A stretch of 5,980 nt of DNA from Melioribacteraceae bacterium (GTDB lineage Bacteria > Bacteroidota > Ignavibacteria > Ignavibacteriales > Melioribacteraceae). This document shows positions 1 to 5,980 of the stretch, piece by piece (within the stretch, counting starts at the first letter, position 1; each line of letters opens with the position of its first letter). Where the stretch lies: the NCBI GenBank assembly GCA_027858595.1, contig JAQICK010000382.1:1-5980 (forward strand), given 5' to 3'. Position numbers and translations under genes: made by a program. The notes under the pieces were generated by a model. The model made no database searches, was not told where the DNA came from, and saw nothing but the letters and a program-made list of their open reading frames with translations.

Positions 1-10
1 TTATAAAGTA

Positions 11-265
11 TTACCACTTGTTTTCTTCTTTTTTACTGTTTAAAGTTATAATTATCCAACGTAGTTTCAACAATTTGTATATAATTTTAGAAATACCAGA
101 GCAGGTAGAAAAGAATATAAATCACTAAAGAAAAGCCCTGCGAGTAAAAATATAATTAGAGATTGAGAAATAATAAACGAATGTAAATATTCCAGTAATA
201 AATACTAAAATGCCGACAAAATTAACTATCATACCAACAGGACTAGATATTTTTAGTTCTACCAA
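11..265 (-). pseudogene. Possible frameshifted remnant of a small membrane protein
   Basis: No intact gene fits 1-323. On the minus strand, one frame from TTG 265 (or ATG 232) reads ISSPVGMIVNFVGILVFI and on to FTFVYYF, one good membrane helix, then stops at TAG 127-125. The frame shifted by +1 continues with SLIIFLLAGLFF and SDLYSFLPALVFLKLYTNC, a second hydrophobic stretch, and stops at TGA 69-67. The first frame then reopens and ends in a charged tail, NSKKEENKW, with TAA at 13-11. Together this would make a protein of about 85 residues with two membrane helices, broken by one or two indels. No ribosome binding site precedes either start. Caution: T-rich DNA gives hydrophobic peptides by chance, so this may be plain intergenic DNA. 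I cannot name a family. Confidence 0.3.
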
Positions 266-287
266 TTTTAATTATTACACCATTGTA

Positions 288-299
288 TTTTCTAGAAAA
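288..299. repeat. Perfect 12-bp palindrome TTTTCTAGAAAA
   Basis: This exact dyad lies 25 bases past the stop of the HTH gene. It could be a protein-binding site or a fragment of a weak terminator for that gene: outer ATTTTC and GAAAAT can also pair across 287-306. There is no GC-rich stem, so termination would be poor. Function is unproven. Confidence 0.25.
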
Positions 300-323
300 G
301 GAAAATGTTGTATGAATAATAAT

Positions 324-866
324 TTAATGTTTTGATGTTGTGGAGATAATATGAGAAATTTTTGAAAGTTTACTTTGTAACTCTCTAAGTTCAGATTCTA
401 ATTTATAGATTCTATAAGATTCTATAGACTCTGCACTTCCAAGTAACCAATTAATATCACATCCAACTTTCATAAATTTGATTAATATCTTAGAGCCTGG
501 TTCACGGTTATTTGTAATATATTGTTGAAGTTGTTGTGGGGAAATATCTAGTGCAACGGCAAGACCTTTGAGTGTATTGTACTTCCGTTTTGCGAAAATT
601 CTGATTCTCTCACCAATTCCATTTTTTAGTTTTTCTTCGTCAAACAAATTTGGATTATCATCTGTACTTTCTATGTTGAATGATAATTCAAATTGATAAG
701 ACTCAATGGCATTATTTATAGCAGTGTAGAGTTCATCATCAAAAGTGCTATCATTTTCTAGTAAGTAGGAGAGTTGTTGTGCTTTGAGTTGGAGTTTATC
801 TGCTAACCATTGAAGACTAATTCCTAATGAATATAATCGATGCTTTATTTCTTCACGCTTATTCAT
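324..866 (-). CDS. Helix-turn-helix (Xre/cI-like) DNA-binding regulator, two HTH units plus C-terminal coiled coil
   Basis: This is probably a cytoplasmic DNA-binding transcriptional regulator; its target is unknown. Residues about 84-142 read as an Xre/cI-type helix-turn-helix: IGERIRIFAKRK as helix 1, TLKGLAVALDIS as helix 2, then PQQLQQYITNNREPG and a following helix ending in GCDINWLLG. The last motif is typical of phage-repressor-like regulators in Bacteroidota relatives. Residues about 5-58 look like a second, more diverged copy (LADKLQLKAQQLSYLLEN). Residues 151-171 (YRIYKLESELRELQSKLSKIS) have leucine spacing suited to a short dimerising coiled coil. There is no signal peptide or membrane segment. 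The ATG at 866 is the earliest possible start, because an in-frame TAA sits at 881-879. No clear Shine-Dalgarno is seen, unlike the other two genes. A strong terminator (1003-1028) separates it from the gene upstream, so it is probably transcribed alone. The HTH call is firm in type; the specific function is unknown. Confidence 0.85.
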   Translation of the reverse strand: MNKREEIKHRLYSLGISLQWLADKLQLKAQQLSYLLENDSTFDDELYTAINNAIESYQFELSFNIESTDDNPNLFDEEKLKNGIGERIRIFAKRKYNTLKGLAVALDISPQQLQQYITNNREPGSKILIKFMKVGCDINWLLGSAESIESYRIYKLESELRELQSKLSKISHIISTTSKH

Positions 867-897
867 AAACCAATCACTTTATTATTTAGAGTAAATA

Positions 898-911
898 ATC
901 TTATTAAAGAT
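898..911. repeat. Short inverted repeat (ATCTT-ATTA-AAGAT), possible operator
   Basis: A perfect 5-bp inverted repeat with a 4-base centre lies 31 bases before the start of the HTH gene and just downstream of its candidate promoter. Phage-type repressors often bind such dyads to control their own gene. The dyad is short and AT-rich, so the operator role is speculative. Confidence 0.25.
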
Positions 912-935
912 AATAAATTATTGGTAAGTAAATCA

Positions 936-974
936 ATTATATAATATTTAAGAGTACAATAAATATTTTTTTTT
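936..974 (-). promoter_or_regulatory. Candidate promoter of the HTH regulator gene
   Basis: On the minus strand an exact TATAAT lies at 941-936. A weak TTTATT (963-958) sits 16 bases upstream, and a run of nine A (974-966) lies just beyond it, like an UP element. Transcription would start near 929, giving a leader of about 60 bases. The exact -10 box is the strong part; in AT-rich DNA it could be chance. Confidence 0.3.
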
Positions 975-996
975 CTATTAAAAAATCGAATTGGAC

Positions 997-1028
997 AAAA
1001 TAATAAGCCCGGCTTACACCGGGCTTAT
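997..1028 (-). terminator. Rho-independent terminator of the 1077-residue secreted protein gene
   Basis: A perfect 10-bp inverted repeat (ATAAGCCCGG at 1003-1012, CCGGGCTTAT at 1019-1028) encloses a 6-base loop. On the minus strand it is followed by TATTTTG. It begins 20 bases past the TAA stop at 1049-1051. It is the only GC-rich patch in an otherwise very AT-rich gap. The T-run lies on the minus-strand side only, so it is oriented for the gene ending at 1049. Confidence 0.9.
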
Positions 1029-1048
1029 GAAAGAAAATATATTCTATT

Positions 1049-4000
1049 TTATTTCAATAATAACATTTTCTTAACTTCAACTTTTTGATCAGCTTGAAGT
1101 CTATAAATATAAGTTCCACTAGCAAGTTGACTAGCATTGAAATTAAATTTATATGTACCAGCGTTCATAACTTGATTATTTATTAATCTAGCAACTTCAC
1201 GACCTAGAATATCATAAATAATTAAAGTAACGTCAGCTTGTGCAGGCAAACCAAATTGAATTGATGTTGAAGGGTTGAACGGGTTAGGATAGTTTTGATC
1301 AACAAAGAATTCTTTTGGAATATTATTGAATTCATCAATACTAGTAGCAAGATCTTTGAAAGTAACCATAATAGTATCGACACTAGCTACAATATCACCT
1401 TCACCAGCCGTTCTTAAAGTAATTTTAACTGTAAGTGAATCAGTGCCTGTTTCCATTATTAGATCAATAATATCTTCACCAGTTGGAGTAGAAGTAGTAT
1501 CAGCACCATTGTCGTCAGATAATTCTACAACTAATTCAGCACCAGTAACAGCATCAAGAATAACAAATTGATAAATTAAATCATCACCATTTAGATCTAT
1601 TGCTGGATGCCAACTCATTTTGTAAACACCGGCTGAGTCATCAATTTCCATAACACCACCATCAAAAGATCTCGTTTCATCTGTAAAGAAGAAATAAGGA
1701 GATGGGGCAACAGCAACATCTTGAGCGATATCAGAATATTGTCTTGGGAAAACTTGATATCCAGTAAGTGGAGGTGTAGCAGTAGAATATTGAGAAGTTA
1801 CACCAATTAAATCAACAGGATATATTGGTTCTACTTGTCCATCAAGATCAAGATCTTTATCAACTCTCATTGTGAAGTCAAAGAAACCATCAGTCATAGT
1901 TAAATTTGCATTTGAACCATCGGCAGGCCATTCGCCATCATCTTTATTAAGGCCACTAATTTTAATTAACATACTTTCGTATTTTTCAGCATCTGCTAAC
2001 CATTCTTCAACTGTTAGTTCAATCGGAGCAGGAGGAGTTTCAGTTCCAAAATATTCTAGATCTTCAACAGCAGCAATATCTAACTCAGTTAATCCGTTAT
2101 AATGTGCAATTGTTCCAGTTGCTTTAATTCTATCACCTATAGCATATGAAGAACTATCACTACCATCCCAGCCATAAAGATAAATAGCACCTGTAGCATC
2201 TTGAATTGTAACAGGTATATTTAACCCAGCAGAAAAACTATAAGAAGTTACAATACCAACAACAGTAACTACTTCGTCTAATCTATCAGGAACGCCATCA
2301 GCATCAGCGTCAATTCTGACATCAGCAATTGTTTCGGCAACAAATACTTTGATTAAGTCAAAGTTGTTAACGTATTCGTAAGAGTTACCTCCAGGAGGGG
2401 AGATTAATCTTACATATTCGTTTGAGTTTTCCCAGAATACGATATTACCCACAGCATCCATTGCAATATCAGATCTATAAGATGACATATTCATATCTGG
2501 ATCAGCATAAATTTGAGTCCCAACTGTAGGTGCTGCAACATCAATTGCCCAAATACCAATTCCTTCCCATTTAGGAGCATCATTTAATGTGTAATATAAA
2601 ATATCATTTGCTGCATCATCAGCAAAATAATATGTAAGTGTATGTGCTAAAGAAGAATCAACTACAACTTTCCAAGTAGCATCCTTCAACGTAAAAGGAG
2701 TACCAGCAACATATGTTGCTAAATCAAAACATGCAACTCCATTTTTACTATCTGCACCATTACTTTGGAATGTGGTATAAAGAAGATTATCTCTACCAAG
2801 TGTAACATCCCAGAAAACGGCATTATCTTCAGCATCCCAGAAGTCCATTGTATGAGAACCAAAAGCAATATAGTTTTGTGCTTCAACTATCCATTCTGAA
2901 TTATCGGCATCAGTTCCTGCAGAAGCAGCCCAGTCATCATTTCCCATATAAACAGTTGATTTTCTTATTAGTGTGTGGTCTTTTGCTCCACCTACAACAC
3001 CAGCAACATCAAAAGAAGGTACCGATAAAGTGGTATCACCAGCAGCATAAGAACTATCTGGAATACCAATCACATCAACAATAGTTGAATCTGCACTTTT
3101 AATTAATGCTCGTGCATCGTTACCATTATGGTGAACAACACTAGGATATCCTAATACTTCGTCTGCATCTACAGCATCATAAAGAAGAGGATCCATTTGA
3201 TCAGTAATAATAACCCAAACATCTCCAGATGCAATAGAAGCACCAGATGGGAAAACATGATAATATTCCCATCCATCACCATTATTACTTTGTGCTATTT
3301 GATAATCATCAAGAGAAATAGTAGAATCAGTTCCGTTAAAAATTTCAATTCCTTTATTGTTACTACTTCCTTCCATATATGCTGAAAAGAAAAGGTCTGT
3401 TGTAGCACTACCAGGATTTGTACTTACTAATAAATCAGATTGAGTAGCAAAATAATCGTCGCTACCATCTAAATCCATACCATAAACATCACCGATGTGG
3501 TTTGAAACAACCATGTATCCCGAAGATGCACCACCAGAAACAGTAATACCTTGAGGTCTTTGTCCACCCCAATCATCAGCATCCACTTTTCTCATAACTT
3601 GCTCATCAACATTCATCATATAAACTGCAGGAACAGTTCCACTTCTACGTCCTGCAAAAATATTACCTTCAGAATCAGCAGTTGCAGAATATCTAAAGTT
3701 ATCTGAACCAATAGCGTCTTCAGATTCAACAGTTAATTGAGCATTACCTTTAACATCACCCCATTGAGAACCATCATTTGCATGACGAGCAACTCCGCTA
3801 ACATATCCACCGCCACTTAAAGCATATTGGAAACCAAAGTTTCTAACATCTTGAGTTTTGACTGAAGAAACACCACGTGTCCAAATACCAGTTTCTACAT
3901 CATATAATACTTCATAATCAGCATAACCCGTTTGAGATGTTGCAATAGAAACACTATAATCGCCAACAGCAACTGCTGCACCGGCATCATTTAGTCCATC

Positions 4001-4282
4001 CCATACTACTGATGTGTCGCCACTATTAAAGTCAGTACCTGTTAGAGTTCTTACTAAAGTTCCAGTACCATCAAGAACTTTTACTTCAAGAGTATTTGCA
4101 AAATCACATAAAACAAATCGAATTAATGCTGTTGAACCATCATCAAAACTACCATCAAATGGAGCATTGGAATCTGGCTGTGTAATCCTCACATTGTGAG
4201 CAAACACATTTGCCATTACTTGAGTTGTCGCTATACTAAGTAATAGGGTTAATAGAATTAGTGTACTTTTTAGTTTAATCAT
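1049..4282 (-). CDS. Secreted multidomain T9SS cargo protein (FlgD Ig, lamin-tail, OB-fold-like, sorting domain)
   Basis: This 1077-residue protein is probably exported by Sec and then through the outer membrane by T9SS. Residues 1-24 form a signal peptide (basic start, leucine-rich core, likely cleavage after QVMA). Residues about 28-115 match a FlgD-type Ig fold (KVLDGTGTLVRTL, VVWDGLNDAG, VGDYSVSI). Residues about 147-290 and 479-645 look like beta-propeller blades (DSEGNIFAGR, DAVGNIVFWE). Between them, 294-478 is a lamin-tail domain (EGSSNNKGIEIFNGT, NGNDARALIK, VDVIG, DHTLIRKS, NSEWIV, GSHTMD). Residues about 651-852 resemble paired OB-fold segments found in secreted proteins, with an acidic DADADGVPDRLDE stretch that may bind calcium. 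Residues about 860-977 are fibronectin-like (MSWHPAIDLNGDDLIYQF). Residues 988-1077 are the sorting domain, with QNYPNPFNP, LASGTYIYRL and a lysine-rich end. Only two cysteines (59 and 518) occur. No nuclease, protease or glycosidase active site is visible, so adhesion or scaffolding is a guess. The start is supported by GGAGGT just upstream. Confidence 0.9.
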   Translation of the reverse strand: MIKLKSTLILLTLLLSIATTQVMANVFAHNVRITQPDSNAPFDGSFDDGSTALIRFVLCDFANTLEVKVLDGTGTLVRTLTGTDFNSGDTSVVWDGLNDAGAAVAVGDYSVSIATSQTGYADYEVLYDVETGIWTRGVSSVKTQDVRNFGFQYALSGGGYVSGVARHANDGSQWGDVKGNAQLTVESEDAIGSDNFRYSATADSEGNIFAGRRSGTVPAVYMMNVDEQVMRKVDADDWGGQRPQGITVSGGASSGYMVVSNHIGDVYGMDLDGSDDYFATQSDLLVSTNPGSATTDLFFSAYMEGSSNNKGIEIFNGTDSTISLDDYQIAQSNNGDGWEYYHVFPSGASIASGDVWVIITDQMDPLLYDAVDADEVLGYPSVVHHNGNDARALIKSADSTIVDVIGIPDSSYAAGDTTLSVPSFDVAGVVGGAKDHTLIRKSTVYMGNDDWAASAGTDADNSEWIVEAQNYIAFGSHTMDFWDAEDNAVFWDVTLGRDNLLYTTFQSNGADSKNGVACFDLATYVAGTPFTLKDATWKVVVDSSLAHTLTYYFADDAANDILYYTLNDAPKWEGIGIWAIDVAAPTVGTQIYADPDMNMSSYRSDIAMDAVGNIVFWENSNEYVRLISPPGGNSYEYVNNFDLIKVFVAETIADVRIDADADGVPDRLDEVVTVVGIVTSYSFSAGLNIPVTIQDATGAIYLYGWDGSDSSSYAIGDRIKATGTIAHYNGLTELDIAAVEDLEYFGTETPPAPIELTVEEWLADAEKYESMLIKISGLNKDDGEWPADGSNANLTMTDGFFDFTMRVDKDLDLDGQVEPIYPVDLIGVTSQYSTATPPLTGYQVFPRQYSDIAQDVAVAPSPYFFFTDETRSFDGGVMEIDDSAGVYKMSWHPAIDLNGDDLIYQFVILDAVTGAELVVELSDDNGADTTSTPTGEDIIDLIMETGTDSLTVKITLRTAGEGDIVASVDTIMVTFKDLATSIDEFNNIPKEFFVDQNYPNPFNPSTSIQFGLPAQADVTLIIYDILGREVARLINNQVMNAGTYKFNFNASQLASGTYIYRLQADQKVEVKKMLLLK

Positions 4283-4285
4283 AAT

Positions 4286-4291
4286 ACCTCC
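4286..4291 (-). promoter_or_regulatory. Shine-Dalgarno site GGAGGT of the 1077-residue gene
   Basis: The minus strand reads GGAGGTATTATG, a strong anti-16S match 4 bases (counting from GGAGG) before the ATG at 4282. It fixes this start. The spacing is short, and the arrangement resembles that before the ATG at 5827 (GAGGTAATCATG). Confidence 0.85.
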
Positions 4292-4322
4292 ATCATGATT
4301 TGTGAGAGAATGAATTAGTGTT

Positions 4323-4359
4323 AAAATATAAAAAGTCTGATGATTTCACCAGGCTTTTT
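4323..4359 (-). terminator. Imperfect rho-independent terminator after the propeller gene
   Basis: Complementary arms at 4330-4343 and 4346-4359 form a 14-position stem. In minus-strand RNA it holds one C-A mismatch and one G-U wobble, and its tip probably opens to a 4-base loop. The stem base is A-rich on the 5' side and U-rich on the 3' side, followed by more U and A (UUUUUAUAUUUU). It starts 10 bases after the TAA stop at 4370-4372. The stem is weaker than the one at 1003-1028, so partial read-through into the next gene is plausible. Confidence 0.7.
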
Positions 4360-4369
4360 TGTGTTACAA

Positions 4370-5827
4370 TTATTTAATGAGTGTCATTTTTTTAGAAATT
4401 GTATTGAAACCATTGTTAAGGCTATATATATATGTACCAGATGCTAATCTTGAAGCATCAAAAGTTACTTTGTAGCTCCCACTTTCAAATTCAGCATTGT
4501 TAACAAGAGTTGTAATAAGTTCTCCATTAACATTATAAACTTTTAACGTTATTGGTGAACGTTCAGTAATTGAAAATTCAATTGTTGTAGCTGGATTAAA
4601 AGGATTTGGGTAATTTTGAGAAACTTCAAAACTATTTGGAATTTGTGAATCTGTTTTCTCAACGCTTGTAATTGTTAGTTCAATTGTTGGAAGTGTTCCA
4701 CTAAAAGCCCACTTTTCAACAGTCCATCCGTAAAAAGATTGACTATATAAATAGTCATTATCGTCTACATCTATATTATAAGTGGAAGTATATCCAGAAG
4801 CTATACCAGTTTGTCCGGGTCTATTGTTATACGCACCAGTTTGATCATAATTCCATTTTGCAGCATCTAGAGTGTCTATGATTTCGCCGGTATTAGGATT
4901 AATTGCATATATGCGCCCATAGGAGTATGCAGATGTTGTAAAATCAGCATCCATTGCAGCAAATAAAATGTTTTTACCATCCATAAATTTTAATCCCCAA
5001 GGAGCAGCAGTTAAAACTGAATCAATAGTATCAATACGTTCAAAATTAAAAGAAGGTGATAAAGTATAACCATCAGTAGTATTTCCTACATAAGCATAAA
5101 TTTTTCCGTTATCATAATTTGAAGCATAAATAACACTACCATTGTCATTAGTTGTAACACCTCTTGAAGTCCCATTACCAGGAAGAACTATGGTCTGTAA
5201 TGGCATGGCAGAATAAGAAGAACTCCAGGCAGATTCTACATCTGGACTTTCAAAAACAAAAATCTTGCTTGGTTTTGTGTCTGTACCTTGAGTAGTAACA
5301 TAAACTCTACCATTATCGTCAACATCAATTGCCCATAAAGAATCTGGACTAAATGGGTCTGAAGGGATCATCATTCTCATTGGGTGTGTATAAAGAGAAT
5401 CGTCTTTTAATTCAAAAGTAAGTATATTGTGATCATCGTCATTATTTGGAACAAAAACTAAATTACCATAAGAAGCTATATCCAAAACTTCTCTAAGATA
5501 AACTTGATCAAATCCATTAATCCATAGTGTTTGTGTACCAGCAATGGAACTACCATATGCATATGACCCTAATCTTCCATTTGTCGAATCAGCATTCTTA
5601 TATCCAACAAGATAATATGTGCTGCTCGAACTTCTGATAACAACAGCAACAAATGAGTCTTCGCCAGTAGCAGCAACTGAAATTGTATTATAGCCAGTTG
5701 CATTTGGTTGATCATCAATTGTCGAATACTGGCACTGCCATTCGCCATCAAAAGTTTGTGCAGTTATAAAGGAACTTGTTGAAAGAAAGAAGAGAAATAG
5801 AACAAAAATGATGTAGAATTTTTTCAT
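4370..5827 (-). CDS. Secreted beta-propeller protein with T9SS C-terminal sorting domain
   Basis: This 485-residue protein is predicted to be secreted to the cell surface or medium. Residues 1-23 are a signal peptide (MKK start, phenylalanine/leucine-rich core, likely cleavage after SSFITA). Residues about 27-380 show repeated blade-like segments of an SMP-30/NHL/YncE-type propeller: DVDDNGRVYVTTQG at 168-181, TTNDNGSVIYASNYDNGKIYAY at 225-246, WGLKFMDGKNILFAAMD at 277-293, GRIYAINPNTGEIIDTLDAA at 304-323, and DVDDNDYLYSQSFYGWTVEKW at 353-373. Residues 396-485 are the sorting domain (QNYPNPFNP at 404-412, LASGTYIYSL at 461-470, KKMTLIK end). Only one cysteine (32) is present and no catalytic motif is recognised. 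The ATG at 5827 is preceded by GAGGT at 4-base spacing and starts a good signal peptide. It is the first gene of the pair and is followed by an imperfect terminator. Ligand and role are unknown; similar propeller-plus-sorting-domain proteins are familiar from Ignavibacteria-like genomes. Confidence 0.9.
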   Translation of the reverse strand: MKKFYIIFVLFLFFLSTSSFITAQTFDGEWQCQYSTIDDQPNATGYNTISVAATGEDSFVAVVIRSSSSTYYLVGYKNADSTNGRLGSYAYGSSIAGTQTLWINGFDQVYLREVLDIASYGNLVFVPNNDDDHNILTFELKDDSLYTHPMRMMIPSDPFSPDSLWAIDVDDNGRVYVTTQGTDTKPSKIFVFESPDVESAWSSSYSAMPLQTIVLPGNGTSRGVTTNDNGSVIYASNYDNGKIYAYVGNTTDGYTLSPSFNFERIDTIDSVLTAAPWGLKFMDGKNILFAAMDADFTTSAYSYGRIYAINPNTGEIIDTLDAAKWNYDQTGAYNNRPGQTGIASGYTSTYNIDVDDNDYLYSQSFYGWTVEKWAFSGTLPTIELTITSVEKTDSQIPNSFEVSQNYPNPFNPATTIEFSITERSPITLKVYNVNGELITTLVNNAEFESGSYKVTFDASRLASGTYIYSLNNGFNTISKKMTLIK

Positions 5828-5831
5828 GATT

Positions 5832-5836
5832 ACCTC
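5832..5836 (-). promoter_or_regulatory. Shine-Dalgarno site GAGGT of the propeller gene
   Basis: The minus strand reads GAGGTAATCATG, placing GAGGT 4 bases before the ATG at 5827. This supports the chosen start and the signal peptide that follows it. Confidence 0.75.
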
Positions 5837-5924
5837 ATATTTATTGAACTTATTTTAAAGTGTTACATTAACTATAACTATTGGCACAAAATCACAAATA
5901 ATAGATTTAAAGTCAAGTACTAGG

Positions 5925-5954
5925 TTATTAAAAACAAACTAATTAGTGTATCAA
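5925..5954 (-). promoter_or_regulatory. Weak sigma70-like promoter candidate upstream of the propeller gene
   Basis: On the minus strand TTGATA (5954-5949) and TAATAA (5930-5925) are separated by 18 bases, which would give a leader of about 90 bases. The region is so AT-rich that such matches arise easily. A second TTGACT (5916-5911) has no good partner at the usual spacing. The organism's own promoter consensus is unknown, so this is only a candidate. Confidence 0.22.
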
Positions 5955-5980
5955 TAGTATCTTTTTAATAAGAATAATAC

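Noticed and set aside
102..142. GCAGG and CCTGC complementary segments as a terminator or structured RNA
   Set aside because: Only 5 base pairs with a loop of about 30 bases and no T-run; too weak to support.
1003..1028. Bidirectional terminator or attenuator reading of the GC-rich hairpin
   Set aside because: There is no T-run after it on the plus strand and no plus-strand gene to end there.
2270..2320. Repetitive CATCAGCATCAGC-type DNA as a tandem repeat
   Set aside because: It simply encodes the acidic DADADG stretch of the OB-fold region; too short and explained by the protein.
1326..4199. Several plus-strand open frames of about 60-80 codons opposite the large secreted gene
   Set aside because: They lie antisense to a well-supported 1077-residue gene with clear domains, have low-complexity serine/isoleucine-rich translations and no ribosome binding sites; they are shadows.
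5569..5751. 60-codon minus-strand open frame inside the propeller gene
   Set aside because: It overlaps the propeller coding region in another frame and reads as low-complexity leucine/glutamine-rich sequence; a frame shadow.
1..5980. CRISPR array, tRNA, rRNA, insertion sequence or toxin-antitoxin pair
   Set aside because: I found no regularly spaced direct repeats, cloverleaf, transposase or terminal repeats. The HTH gene has no intact toxin-like partner beside it.

Overview
The window is AT-rich bacterial DNA with three intact genes, all on the minus strand, plus terminators and one probable gene remnant. Two of the genes encode large secreted proteins. Each has an N-terminal signal peptide and a C-terminal type IX secretion (T9SS) sorting domain built around QNYPNPFNP. 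This restricts the source to the Bacteroidota/FCB side of the bacterial tree. The NYPNPFNP form of the domain, the propeller/LTD/OB-fold/FlgD architecture, and the clear Shine-Dalgarno sequences before both secreted-protein genes (weak or absent in most Bacteroidia) suggest an Ignavibacteria-, Calditrichota- or Marinimicrobia-like organism. That placement is inference; no marker gene is present.

Layout in transcription order, right to left. Positions 5828-5980 form a leader region with a GAGGT ribosome binding site and a weak promoter candidate. Positions 5827-4370 encode a 485-residue secreted beta-propeller protein with a sorting domain. An imperfect terminator hairpin lies in the 87-base gap that follows. 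Positions 4282-1049 encode a 1077-residue secreted multidomain protein: FlgD-type Ig fold, a propeller-like region interrupted by a lamin-tail domain, two OB-fold-like segments, a fibronectin-like domain and a sorting domain. A strong GC-rich terminator at 1003-1028 closes it. After a very AT-rich gap (867-1002) with an exact TATAAT box and a small inverted repeat, positions 866-324 encode a 180-residue regulator with two helix-turn-helix units and a C-terminal coiled coil. Positions 1-323 hold no intact gene, but the minus strand reads as a small hydrophobic protein broken across two frames.

The two secreted proteins are probably both exported by Sec, passed through the outer membrane by T9SS and anchored or released at the surface. 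Their sorting domains align without gaps over 90 residues, with 43 identical by hand count, while the rest of the proteins differ. No catalytic domain is visible in either. The small regulator lies beyond a strong terminator and looks functionally separate, resembling phage-type or Xre-type repressors. I see no defence island, CRISPR array, RNA gene, insertion sequence or complete mobile element. The window looks mostly ordinary, and the findings below are modest.
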